64,000 nucleotides of DNA, taken from contig NZ_CP059449.1 of the NCBI RefSeq assembly GCF_022023855.1, forward strand, positions 1,660,501 to 1,724,500. Direction: 5' to 3'. Position 1 is the stretch's first letter. The number at the start of each line of letters is the position of its first letter. Source of the DNA: Azospirillum brasilense. GTDB taxonomy: Bacteria; Pseudomonadota; Alphaproteobacteria; Azospirillales; Azospirillaceae. Positions 17,665 to 26,378 of this stretch are shown in pieces. A program made the position numbers and the translations under genes. The notes beneath the pieces are model-generated. The model was not told the DNA's origin. It worked only from the letters and a program-made list of their open reading frames with translations, and did not search any database.

Positions 17665-18041
17665 GGCGCGTCCTCCGCGCCTTCGGCTTCGGTCTCGGCG
17701 TCGGGGCCGCGGCGGCTCAGCACGCTCATCACCCAGGCGGTCAGCGCGACGCCGATCAGCGTGCTGCCCAGCAGGGCGGCGGCGATGGGCAGGGCCTCCG
17801 CCTCCAGCCGGTTCAGGTGCGCCATCACCCCGACGCCCGCCGGAACGAAGAGAAGCGACAGGTGGCGCAGGATGCCGCCCGCCGTCTCCTGCAGCGGCTC
17901 CGGCACGCCGCCGCGGACCAGCAGGCCGGCGAACAGCAGGACCATGCCGAGCACCGGCCCTGGCACGGGCAGATGCAGCAGGCGGGCGGTCAGTTCCCCC
18001 GCCAGCTGGCAGGAGAGAAGAAGGGTCAGGGTGCCGAGCAT
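17661..18041 (-). CDS. CidA/LrgA family holin-like protein
   Basis: 126 residues with four predicted membrane helices and the family motif PVPGPVLGMVLLF near residue 25, followed by LLFVPAGVGVM. The first gene of an LrgA-LrgB pair. In Gram-positive bacteria these control autolysis; in proteobacteria their role is less clear, and metabolite transport has been proposed. The C-terminal tail is charged and cytoplasmic. Confidence 0.92.
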   Translation of the reverse strand: MLGTLTLLLSCQLAGELTARLLHLPVPGPVLGMVLLFAGLLVRGGVPEPLQETAGGILRHLSLLFVPAGVGVMAHLNRLEAEALPIAAALLGSTLIGVALTAWVMSVLSRRGPDAETEAEGAEDAP

Positions 18042-18116
18042 CGGCAGGCTCCGGGCTTTTCGGGGAGGTGGCCGCAGCCTAATCCCGGAGCCTGCCGTGG
18101 GGGGAGAGGATATGCC

Positions 18117-18776
18117 CTACCGCGCCAGCAGTTGAGCCTTGAGCCAGTCGCGCACCTCGCGGCAGACGGCCTCGGCGGTCTCGTCCAGGCAATGGCCGGC
18201 GCCGGGCATCAGGACCAGCTTCTTCGGCTCGCGCGCCATGCGGTGGACATGGATGGAGCACATCGGCGTCAGCACCTCGTCGGCCTCGCCATGGACCAGC
18301 AGCACCGGGCAGCTGAGGTCCGCCACCGCGTCGGTGCCCAGCCCCTGGGTTGCCAGCGTCACCACCGTGCAGACCGCGCCGCGGTTGGACGCCGCGGCCT
18401 GGATCGCCACCGCCCCGCCGAAGGAATGGCCGACCAGGGCGACATGGTGGATGCCCATCCGGCCGAGGAAGGTCAGTCCGCACAGCGCGTCGTAGACCGC
18501 CTCGTTCAGCGCGCGCGGATTGCGGTAGCGGACGCGCAGCGAGGCGATGCCGTCCGGCGTGAGATCCTCCGCCAGCCGCGGATAAAGCCCGTGGGCCGGC
18601 GAGTCGAAGCCGCCGCCGACGCCGCCCAGCCAGATGACGCCCAGCGTTCCCGCCGCCTTATGCCCATCGGGGGCGGCGTAGAGGCGGGCGTCCACGGCAC
18701 CGCGGTCGGTGTCCAGGCGCACGGGGGCGAACGCCTCATCCACGGTTTCGCCGATCTGCGCCGACAGGAGCGGCAT
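18117..18776 (-). CDS. Alpha/beta hydrolase (dienelactone hydrolase-like)
   Basis: 219 residues with a complete hydrolase triad: nucleophile Ser in VGHSFGGAVA, Asp in LLVHGEADEVLTP and His in PGAGHCLDE. There is no signal peptide. The substrate is unknown. It is divergent from the stress-type operon that starts at 18986, and the 18855 promoter points the other way. Confidence 0.85.
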   Translation of the reverse strand: MPLLSAQIGETVDEAFAPVRLDTDRGAVDARLYAAPDGHKAAGTLGVIWLGGVGGGFDSPAHGLYPRLAEDLTPDGIASLRVRYRNPRALNEAVYDALCGLTFLGRMGIHHVALVGHSFGGAVAIQAAASNRGAVCTVVTLATQGLGTDAVADLSCPVLLVHGEADEVLTPMCSIHVHRMAREPKKLVLMPGAGHCLDETAEAVCREVRDWLKAQLLAR

Positions 18777-18854
18777 GGGTGTTCTCCGGCTTGCCAAGGT
18801 CTTGCGGGGGTTAACAAGCCACGGGGCATCTCTGTTGCTCCGGCGTGTTGCTTC

Positions 18855-18880
18855 GGAACCTCGCCGCACCGTCTCCGGTT
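18855..18880 (+). promoter_or_regulatory. Candidate EcfG-type promoter of the 19-22 kb operon
   Basis: GGAAC at 18855-18859, a 17-base spacer, GGTT at 18877-18880, about 105 bases before the first ORF of the operon. It has the same form as the sites at 3559, 30332 and 33707. Confidence 0.65.
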
Positions 18881-18985
18881 GTGCCGGGAGGCGGTCCGCG
18901 ACACGGACCCCGCGATCAGGGCCACGCGCAACGCCCTGCAGCGCCGGGCGCCGCCAATCCGACAAACCAAACCGGGAGAAACCCC

Positions 18986-19192
18986 ATGTCCCGCAGCAAC
19001 CGCGACACCGAGCAGGAAAAGCACCAGTCCGGCGGCGCCGGAAAGGCCGCCAAGTCCGGCCATGAGGACCCGGACAAGGCCGCCGGCAACAAGCCCGGCC
19101 AGAACCAGTCCAGCGGGCAGGGGCGCGAGCGCGGCTCGGGCTCCGGCGGGTCCCGCGGCGCTTCCGACGATCAGCGCAAGCGGGACGGCTGA
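18986..19192 (+). CDS. Small, highly hydrophilic protein, 68 aa
   Basis: The ATG at 18986 follows GGGAGAA. The product is almost entirely Gly, Ser, Lys, Arg, Asp, Glu and Gln (for example GNKPGQNQSSGQGRERGSG), without hydrophobic segments, so it should be intrinsically disordered. It resembles small stress-induced (KGG- or Con-10-like) proteins in composition only. First gene of the operon under the 18855 promoter. Confidence 0.7.
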   Translation: MSRSNRDTEQEKHQSGGAGKAAKSGHEDPDKAAGNKPGQNQSSGQGRERGSGSGGSRGASDDQRKRDG

Positions 19193-19272
19193 CCGCCACC
19201 GCTTCCGCGACGAACCCCCGGCCCGGCTGTTGGCGTCGGGCAAAGCCGTGCAACTGAAAAGAAGTGCGACAC

Positions 19273-19707
19273 ATGCTCAAACAGATTTCGGTCGATACCG
19301 TGAAGCAGGCCGCCGACCTCGCGTACGAAGCCGTGGCCGACCGCCAGCGTTTCCTTGCGGGAATGCGCAACATCGACCTCGGGGAGCAGACCAGCGAACG
19401 CGGTTCGCGGAACCCGACCGATCTCGACGCCCTCAGCATCCTGTCTTCCGACGCCAGCGGAGCGTTGAGCCAGTTGAACCGGATGCTGGAGGACCTGACC
19501 CCCGAACAGCGGATGGAACTGCGCGCCGTCATGTTCGTCGGGCGCGGCGATTTCGCCGGAAACCAGTGGGACCGCGCGCTGGACGAGGCCGGGCGGGCCC
19601 CGGACGCCACCCACTACACCGACATCGCGGAGCGCATCGACCTGCACCGCGACCTGATGAAGGGGCTGTACGAGCTGGACCTGCTGAAGAAGAAGGACGG
19701 GCAATGA
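19273..19707 (+). CDS. DUF3775 domain-containing protein
   Basis: 144 residues from the ATG at 19273, which has a purine-rich AAAAGAAG upstream; a GTG three codons earlier is also open. Helical and soluble, ending in a lysine-rich LYELDLLKKKDGQ. The domain is common in alphaproteobacteria without known function. The last four bases overlap the next start (ATGA). Confidence 0.8.
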   Translation: MLKQISVDTVKQAADLAYEAVADRQRFLAGMRNIDLGEQTSERGSRNPTDLDALSILSSDASGALSQLNRMLEDLTPEQRMELRAVMFVGRGDFAGNQWDRALDEAGRAPDATHYTDIAERIDLHRDLMKGLYELDLLKKKDGQ

Positions 19708-20441
19708 CCAGGGGCCGGGACGGCGGGCGGCGCCTGGAGGGCTCCGCCGGGACGCTCGAACGTTGGGCCGCCATCCTCGGCGGCACGGCGCTGGGTTTCG
19801 CCGGGGCGCGGCGGGGAAGCTGGGCGCTGGCCGCGCTCGGTGGCGGGCTGTTCCTCGCCGGGGCGGCGGGGGTTCCGCTGTCCAGTCCGCTGCGGCAGGC
19901 CGCGCTGCCGGCGATGCGCCGGGAGCCGACGACCACCCAGGCGAACGTCACCATCGCGGTCCCGGCCGAGAAGCTGTTCCGCCACTGGCGCAACGTCCGC
20001 CATCTGGCGGCGCTGTTCCCCCACCTCGACGCCGTGGAGATCCTGTCCGACACGGAAAGCCGCTGGAAGGCCCATGGCCCCGGCGGCGTTCCGGTGGTCT
20101 GGAACAGCCGGCTCGACAAGGTCCGGGAGAACGAACTCATCACTTGGCACACGCTGGAGGGGGCCGACCTGCCGCATCGCGGCACCGTCCTGTTCCGTCC
20201 GGCGCCGGGCGGGCGCGGGACGGAGGTGAGCCTGACGCTGGCCTACCACCCGCCGGGCGGTGTCGGCGGCAACGCGGTGTCCCGCCTGTTCGGCACCGCG
20301 CCGGAGCAGCAGGCGCGCGAGGCGCTGCGCCGCCTGAAGCGGATCATGGAGGTCGGCGAGCTTCCCACCATCGACGGCCAGCCGAGCGGGCGGGCCGAGC
20401 GGGGCGGGTCGCGGTCGCGAATGCAGGAGGTGACGGGATGA
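19704..20441 (+). CDS. Membrane-anchored SRPBCC (polyketide cyclase/START-like) protein
   Basis: 245 residues. The first 70 residues hold a YgaP/DUF2892-like hydrophobic pair (AAILGGTALGFAGARRGSWALAA split around a turn). After residue 80 comes an SRPBCC lipid- or ligand-binding fold (VTIAVPAEKLFRHWRNVRHL, and ESRWKAHGPGGVPVVWN). A hydrophobic-ligand role is inferred. It overlaps both neighbours by ATGA, a tight operon. Similar SRPBCC proteins often neighbour the same type of alcohol dehydrogenase. Confidence 0.85.
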   Translation: MTRGRDGGRRLEGSAGTLERWAAILGGTALGFAGARRGSWALAALGGGLFLAGAAGVPLSSPLRQAALPAMRREPTTTQANVTIAVPAEKLFRHWRNVRHLAALFPHLDAVEILSDTESRWKAHGPGGVPVVWNSRLDKVRENELITWHTLEGADLPHRGTVLFRPAPGGRGTEVSLTLAYHPPGGVGGNAVSRLFGTAPEQQAREALRRLKRIMEVGELPTIDGQPSGRAERGGSRSRMQEVTG

Positions 20442-21613
20442 GGGCGCTCTGCTGGAACGGCGTGAACGACCTGCGGGTGGAGCGGGTGCCGGACCCCACG
20501 ATCCTCGGCCCGCAGGACGCGATCATCAAGGTCAGCCTGTCCTCGGTCTGCGGGTCGGACCTGCATCTGATCGGCGGCTACGTCCCCACCATGCGGGCCG
20601 GCGACATCATCGGCCATGAATTCCTGGGCGAGGTGGTCGAGAAGGGGCCGGAGGTGACGCGGCTGAACCGCGGCGACCGGGTGATCACCGTGTCGATCAT
20701 CGGCTGCGGCAAATGCTGGCACTGCCAGCACGAGGAGTTCTCGCTCTGCGACAACTCCAACCCGCAACCGGCCTTCGAGGAGGCGGCCTACGGGCACTGC
20801 ACCGCCGGCATCTTCGGCTACAGCCACGCCTTCGGCGGCTACGCCGGCAGCCACGCCGAATACATCCGCGTCCCCTTCGCCGACACCAATTGCTTCCGCG
20901 TGCCGGAGGGGGTGACGGACGAGCAGGCGGTCTTCGTCTCCGACGCCGTGCCGACCGGCTACATGGCCGCCGACATGGGCAACATCAAGCCGGGCGACGT
21001 GGTGGCCGTCTGGGGCTGCGGCGGCGTCGGCCAGATGGCGATGAAGAGCGCCTTCCTGATGGGGGCGGAGCGGGTGATCGGCATTGACCGTTTCCCCGAC
21101 CGGTTGCGCGCCGCCCAGATGAAGGCGGGGGCGGAGACGCTGGATTACAGCCGCGTCGATATCTACGACGCCTTGCTGGCGATGACTGGGGGGCGTGGCC
21201 CGGACGTTTGCATCGACGCGGTGGGCATGGAAGCGGACAGCGGCGCCTCGGCCATCGAAGACCTTTATGATCGCGGCAAGCAGGCCTTGCGGCTGGAGAA
21301 CGACCGGCCCGCCGTCCTGCGCCAGATGATCCAGTGCTGCCGCAAGGGCGGCACCCTGTCCATCGTTGGGGTCTACGGCGGCCTCATTGACAAGTTCCCC
21401 ATGGGGGCGGCGATGAACAAGGCGCTGACCTTCCGCATGGGACAGCAGCACGGCCAGCGCTACGTCAAACGCCTGTTCGAGCACATCGAGAAGGACGACC
21501 TCGACCCATCCTACCTGTTGACCCACAAATGGGCGTTGGACGACGCCCCCCAGGGCTACCGCATGTTCAAGGAGAAGGCCGACGACTGCATGCGGGTCGT
21601 CTTCGCGCCGTGA
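20438..21613 (+). CDS. Zinc-dependent alcohol dehydrogenase (formaldehyde dehydrogenase-like MDR)
   Basis: 391 residues. Catalytic zinc ligands lie in SSVCGSDLH and IGHEFLGEV, the structural zinc site in GCGKCWHCQHEEFSLC (four cysteines), and the NAD-binding Rossmann motif in VWGCGGVGQMA. A long insert near residues 265-290 is typical of glutathione-independent formaldehyde dehydrogenase-like enzymes. The physiological aldehyde or alcohol is unknown. Translationally coupled to the SRPBCC gene. Confidence 0.92.
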   Translation: MRALCWNGVNDLRVERVPDPTILGPQDAIIKVSLSSVCGSDLHLIGGYVPTMRAGDIIGHEFLGEVVEKGPEVTRLNRGDRVITVSIIGCGKCWHCQHEEFSLCDNSNPQPAFEEAAYGHCTAGIFGYSHAFGGYAGSHAEYIRVPFADTNCFRVPEGVTDEQAVFVSDAVPTGYMAADMGNIKPGDVVAVWGCGGVGQMAMKSAFLMGAERVIGIDRFPDRLRAAQMKAGAETLDYSRVDIYDALLAMTGGRGPDVCIDAVGMEADSGASAIEDLYDRGKQALRLENDRPAVLRQMIQCCRKGGTLSIVGVYGGLIDKFPMGAAMNKALTFRMGQQHGQRYVKRLFEHIEKDDLDPSYLLTHKWALDDAPQGYRMFKEKADDCMRVVFAP

Positions 21614-21642
21614 CGGCGGGCCGGAATGAAGGGTGGAAGGCC

Positions 21643-21897
21643 ATGAAGATCGTCTATGCCTATCCGGCGGAGAAGGGGCGCGGCGTCGAGGCCGAGATCG
21701 TCGGGGACTTGCGCGACCGCTGCGGCCACGTCGTCCAGACCGGACGCGAGGAGCGCGACGCGGAGCGCGGCGGCGCCGTCGATGTCATCGTCACGCTGGA
21801 ACTGGACGATGCTCAGCGGGACACCGCTCTCAACCGGCTGCGTGCCCACCCCGCGGTGATCGACGCCGCGGCGGAGAGTTTCGGGGAGCGGGTGTAG
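21643..21897 (+). CDS. Hypothetical protein, 84 aa
   Basis: Starts MKIVYAYPAEKGRG behind a GGTGGAAGG site, 29 bases after the alcohol dehydrogenase. Small, soluble, alternating beta/alpha pattern with an acidic-basic middle (TGREERDAERGG). No family recognised. Probably the last gene of the stress-type operon. Confidence 0.65.
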   Translation: MKIVYAYPAEKGRGVEAEIVGDLRDRCGHVVQTGREERDAERGGAVDVIVTLELDDAQRDTALNRLRAHPAVIDAAAESFGERV

Positions 21898-22027
21898 GAC
21901 TCATGCAACGACAGCGGGCTCGGCTCCCGCGGAGTCGCCCAACGGGCGGGTGACGAAGAACGCGCACAACATCTCGTGGCGCTCCCTTCGATGATACCGC
22001 AGATGTTCGTCATCAACCCCGTCACCC

Positions 22028-24064
22028 ATGGGACGAAGCCGGTCGGCGCCTGTTGGGGGCGGTGGTCGAAACAGTGCGGTGGAACGTCCCGTGTCGAGTC
22101 CTCCCGATGCAGCGCACGCCGGCGGTTCGGCCTTCGCCGTCCGCCGGTGTCCCATAGGCGTCGAACCCGCGCCCGGCGATCGCGCGCTGGCGCGGGTCTG
22201 GGCACCCGCCTGCCGCAACGTCCGGCTGCTGGTCGGGCCGGAGGAGCGCGCGGTGGCGCTGGACGCGGAGGGCGATGGCTATTTCTCCGCGATGGTCGAA
22301 GAGGTGCCGGTGGGCAGCCTCTACCGGTTCCAGCTCGACGACGGCCCGGCCTTCCCCGACCCGGCGTCCCGCTTCCAGCCCGACGGACCGGAGGGGCCTT
22401 CGCAGGTGGTGGACCCCTCCGCCTTCTCCTGGACCGACGCCGGCTGGGCGGGATGCGGCCTGCGCGGGCAGGTGGTTTATGAGATGCACATCGGCACCTT
22501 CACGCCGGAGGGAACCTGGGCGGCGGCGGCGCGCGAACTGCCAAGTCTGGCGGAACTGGGGGTGACCGTCCTCGAACTGATGCCGGTGGCCGAGTTTCCG
22601 GGGCGCTTCGGCTGGGGCTACGACGGGGTGGACCTGTTCGCCCCGACCCGGCTCTACGGCGGGCCGGACGACATGCGGCGCTTCGTGGACCGCGCCCACG
22701 CGCTGGGCCTCGCTGTGATCCTCGACGTGGTCTACAACCACCTCGGCCCCAGCGGGAATTTCCTGTCCAGCTTCGCCCCGGACTACTTCACCACCCGCTA
22801 CAAGAACGAGTGGGGGGACGCGCTCAACTTCGACGGCCCGAACTGCGGCCCGGTGCGGGAGTTCTTCCGGGCGAACGCCGCCTTCTGGATCGACGAGTAT
22901 CATCTGGACGGGCTGCGGCTGGACGCCACCCAGCAAATCTTCGACCGCTCCACCCCACACATCATCCAGGAGATCGGGCAGGCCGTCCGCCAAGCGGCGC
23001 GCGGGCGCGGCACTCTGCTGATCGGGGAGAACGAATCCCAGCAGGCCGCCATGGCCACACCGGTGGAGCGGGGCGGCTGCGGGCTGGACGCCCTGTGGAA
23101 CGACGATTTCCACCATACGGCCCGGGTCGCGCTGATCGGGAGGAACGAGGCCTACTACACCGACTACCGCGGCACGCCGCAGGAACTGCTGTCGGCCGTC
23201 AAGCACGGCTTCCTCTACCAGGGGCAATGGTACCGCTGGCAGGGCAAGCGGCGGGGGACGCCCACCCATGGGCTGCCGCGCCCGGCCTTCGTCACCTTCC
23301 TGCAGAACCACGACCAGATCGCCAATTCGGGCCGCGGCCAGCGGATCCACGCCCTGACCACGCCGGGGCGCTTCCGGGCGCTGACCGCGCTGACGCTGCT
23401 GGGTCCCGGCACGCCGATGCTGTTCCAGGGGCAGGAGTTCGCGGCCAGCGCCCCCTTCTACTACTTCGCCGACCACGAGCCCGATCTGGCCGCCAAGGTG
23501 GAGACGGGACGGGCGGAGTTCCTGTCCCAGTTTCCCAGCCTCGCCACCCCCGCCATGCGCGCCCATCTGACGCGCCCACAGGACGAGGAGACCTTCCGGC
23601 GCTGCAAGCTCGACCACGCGGAACGGGAGGCCCACGCCGAGGTCTGGGCGCTGCACCGCGACCTTCTGCGTCTGCGCCGCGAGGACCCGGTGTTCCGCGC
23701 CCAGGGCGACGGCGGGCTGGACGGTGCCGTGCTGGGGGAGGAGGCGTTCGTCCTGCGCTTCTTCGGCGCGAAGAAGGGCGGGGCGGGGGACGACCGGCTG
23801 CTGCTGGTCAATCTGGGCCGCGACCTGCGGCTGGACATCCTGCCGGAACCGCTGCTGGCGCCGCCGGTTGGCAGGGACTGGACGCCCCTGTGGTCCAGCG
23901 AGGACCCCCGCTACGGCGGCTGCGGCATCGCCCCGCTGGAAGCCTCGGGCGGTGGCTGGCGGCTTCCCGGCCACGCGGCGGTCGTCCTAGCCGCCACGGA
24001 CGTTGTTCCGGACGAGGAACGGGGCGAAGGCAACGGCACGAGCGCTCAGGAGACCCATGGCTGA
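22028..24064 (+). CDS. treZ: Malto-oligosyltrehalose trehalohydrolase
   Basis: 678 residues from the first ATG; a GTG at 22091 after GGTGGAAC is an equally likely start. An N-terminal CBM48-like domain precedes the GH13 barrel with DVVYNHLGPSGN, the nucleophile in GLRLDATQQ, the acid in LIGENESQ and the transition-state Asp in FLQNHDQIAN. TreZ releases trehalose from maltooligosyl trehalose made by TreY. No treY lies in the window. The last eight bases overlap the next gene, so the two are coupled. Confidence 0.92.
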   Translation: MGRSRSAPVGGGGRNSAVERPVSSPPDAAHAGGSAFAVRRCPIGVEPAPGDRALARVWAPACRNVRLLVGPEERAVALDAEGDGYFSAMVEEVPVGSLYRFQLDDGPAFPDPASRFQPDGPEGPSQVVDPSAFSWTDAGWAGCGLRGQVVYEMHIGTFTPEGTWAAAARELPSLAELGVTVLELMPVAEFPGRFGWGYDGVDLFAPTRLYGGPDDMRRFVDRAHALGLAVILDVVYNHLGPSGNFLSSFAPDYFTTRYKNEWGDALNFDGPNCGPVREFFRANAAFWIDEYHLDGLRLDATQQIFDRSTPHIIQEIGQAVRQAARGRGTLLIGENESQQAAMATPVERGGCGLDALWNDDFHHTARVALIGRNEAYYTDYRGTPQELLSAVKHGFLYQGQWYRWQGKRRGTPTHGLPRPAFVTFLQNHDQIANSGRGQRIHALTTPGRFRALTALTLLGPGTPMLFQGQEFAASAPFYYFADHEPDLAAKVETGRAEFLSQFPSLATPAMRAHLTRPQDEETFRRCKLDHAEREAHAEVWALHRDLLRLRREDPVFRAQGDGGLDGAVLGEEAFVLRFFGAKKGGAGDDRLLLVNLGRDLRLDILPEPLLAPPVGRDWTPLWSSEDPRYGGCGIAPLEASGGGWRLPGHAAVVLAATDVVPDEERGEGNGTSAQETHG

Positions 24065-26117
24065 TTTCATCCGCAAGATCACCCGCGACGCCCTGCGATC
24101 CACGCCGGACGCCGCGCTGTCCCGCGAATGGCTGGTCGCCAACGGGCTGGGCGGCTACGCCTCCTCCTCCCTGTCGGGGGCGGTGACGCGGCGCTATCAC
24201 GGGCTGCTGGTGGCGGCCTTGCCGGCGCCGCTGGGCCGGGTGGTGATGCTGAGCCAGCTCAACGACGTGCTGATCGAGCGCGACGGGACCGAGCGGCGGC
24301 TGACCGGCCACAACCCGCAGGCGGACCAGTGGCCCGATCCGAACTATCCGTCCGATGCCGCGCCCTCCGGCCTCGCCGAGTTCCGCATGGAATCCGGGCT
24401 GCCGGTCTGGCGCTACGAATTCGGCGATGTGGTGATCGAGAAGCAGATCGTGCTGCCGCACCTGCAGAACATCGTCCACGTCACCTACCGGGTGGTCAAG
24501 GCGCCGCAGCCGATCTTCCTGCGGCTTCGCCCGGTGATGGCCTTCCGCAAACTGGAATCCGCGGTGGACGAGCCGTTGGCCCGCGACTACCGCGTCACCG
24601 CCCGCGGCCACGAGTACGAGATATGGGCCGGGCCGGAACTGCCGGTGCTGCGCATGACCATCGAGGGGGCGGAGCTTCCCCTGACCCTGGACGGCGGGGC
24701 GCGGCGCGACATTGTCTATCCGGTGGAGGCGGAGCGCGGCTATGAATCGCGCGGCTCGCTGTGGACGCCGGGCTATTTCAGCGGTCCCCTCAGCCAGGGC
24801 CAGACGCTGAGCTTCGTCGCGGCGACCGAGCCGTGGCAGCGGCTGTGGGCGTTGCCGCCCGCCGACGTCCTGCGCTTCGAGAAGGAGCGGCGGCGGCGCA
24901 TCGTCGGGACGGGCCATCCGTCGCTGCGCGAAGGATCGATGGCGGAGCTTGTGCTGTCGGCGGACAGCTTCCTGTTCGTGCCGGCGGGCCGCGTCGCCGA
25001 CCAGATGCGCGCCCGCGCCGAGGGCGACGAGGTGCGCACCGTGATCGCCGGCTACCACTGGTTCACCGACTGGGGCCGCGACACCATGATCAGCCTGGAG
25101 GGGCTGACCCTGACCACCGGGCGCCACATGGAGGCCGGCTGGATCCTGCGCACCTTCGCGCACTACATCCGCGACGGGCTGATTCCCAACATGTTCCCCG
25201 ACGGCAAGGACGAGGGGCTGTACCACACCGCCGACGCCACCCTGTGGTTCTTCCACGCGCTGAACCGCTACGTCCAGGCGACCGGGGACCGGCACACGCT
25301 GCAATTGCTGCTGCCCCGGCTCGTCGAGGTGATCGACCATCATCGGCGCGGCACCCGCTTCGGCATCGCCGTGGACCCCGGCGACGGGCTGCTGCGCCAG
25401 GGGCGGGAGGGCTACCAGCTCACCTGGATGGACGCGAAGGTCGAGGACTGGGTGGTCACGCCGCGCCGGGGCAAGGCGGTGGAGATCAACGCGCTCTGGT
25501 ACAACGCGCTGTGCCTGACCGCCGGCTGGCTGACCGAGGAAGGGGACGCCCAGGCCGCCCGCCCGCTGGAGGCGCTGGCGGAGCAGGCCCGCGTTTCCTT
25601 CAACACGCGCTTCTGGTGCGCCCACGCCGGGCACCTCTACGACGTGGTGGACGGGGAGCGGGGGGACGACGACGCCTGCCGGCCCAACCAGATCTTCGCC
25701 GTCTCGCTCGACAACCCGGTGCTCGACCGCGCCCGCTGGGAGCCTGTGGTGGAGACGGTGCGGCAGCGGCTGCTGACCCCGGTCGGGCTGCGCTCGCTGG
25801 CGCCGGGGCAGCGCGACTACAAGCCGAAATACTTCGGCGATCTGCGCGCCCGCGACGCCGCCTATCACCAGGGCACGGTCTGGGGATGGCTGATCGGTCC
25901 CTATGTCGATGCGTGGCTGAAGCTGCATCCGGAGGACAAGGCGGGAGCGCGGGAGCTGCTCCAGGGCTTCCTGCCACATCTCGATCAGGCGGGGATCGGC
26001 ACCATCTCGGAGATCTTCGACGCCGAGCCGCCCTTCAGCCCGCGCGGCTGCATCTCGCAGGCCTGGAGCGTGGCGGAGGTTCTACGCTGCTGGGCGGCAA
26101 CGGCGGAAGATCGATGA
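24057..26117 (+). CDS. Glycogen-debranching-type amylo-alpha-1,6-glucosidase (GH133-like)
   Basis: 686 residues from the ATG that overlaps treZ. An N-terminal GDE_N beta-sandwich (about 20-280; LVANGLGGYASSSLSGAVTRRYHG) precedes a C-terminal alpha/alpha barrel with GYHWFTDWGRDTMISLEGL and YHQGTVWGWLIGPYVDAW. Such enzymes remove alpha-1,6-linked glucose from glycogen or limit dextrins. Pairing with treZ suggests a route from glycogen to trehalose, although TreX and TreY homologues must be elsewhere. Confidence 0.9.
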   Translation: MADFIRKITRDALRSTPDAALSREWLVANGLGGYASSSLSGAVTRRYHGLLVAALPAPLGRVVMLSQLNDVLIERDGTERRLTGHNPQADQWPDPNYPSDAAPSGLAEFRMESGLPVWRYEFGDVVIEKQIVLPHLQNIVHVTYRVVKAPQPIFLRLRPVMAFRKLESAVDEPLARDYRVTARGHEYEIWAGPELPVLRMTIEGAELPLTLDGGARRDIVYPVEAERGYESRGSLWTPGYFSGPLSQGQTLSFVAATEPWQRLWALPPADVLRFEKERRRRIVGTGHPSLREGSMAELVLSADSFLFVPAGRVADQMRARAEGDEVRTVIAGYHWFTDWGRDTMISLEGLTLTTGRHMEAGWILRTFAHYIRDGLIPNMFPDGKDEGLYHTADATLWFFHALNRYVQATGDRHTLQLLLPRLVEVIDHHRRGTRFGIAVDPGDGLLRQGREGYQLTWMDAKVEDWVVTPRRGKAVEINALWYNALCLTAGWLTEEGDAQAARPLEALAEQARVSFNTRFWCAHAGHLYDVVDGERGDDDACRPNQIFAVSLDNPVLDRARWEPVVETVRQRLLTPVGLRSLAPGQRDYKPKYFGDLRARDAAYHQGTVWGWLIGPYVDAWLKLHPEDKAGARELLQGFLPHLDQAGIGTISEIFDAEPPFSPRGCISQAWSVAEVLRCWAATAEDR

Positions 26118-26378
26118 TCCTGATGCGATCGTCATACCGCCTATGAAAAGCGTCATAAGAAATTGAGGCGAGATGTTTGAAAACCTGCCCGGTTACTGAA
26201 AAGAAAACTGCAACTCCGGAAAATTGTGAATCGATGACGGCGCCATAACATCGGTGAAACCCACATTCTGTTGAAGGTTTCTGCCGCCCGTGCTTATCAT
26301 TCGTGGCGGGATGGAAAGAAAATTCACGAACCCACACAGCCGTGTGACCACCCGCGTAGGATGATGACGGGAGGGGGC

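Noticed and set aside
17817..20441. 874-aa plus-strand ORF across LrgA, hydrolase and the stress operon
   Set aside because: Only its 3' third (from 19704) is the real SRPBCC gene; the rest is antisense to, or out of frame with, supported genes.
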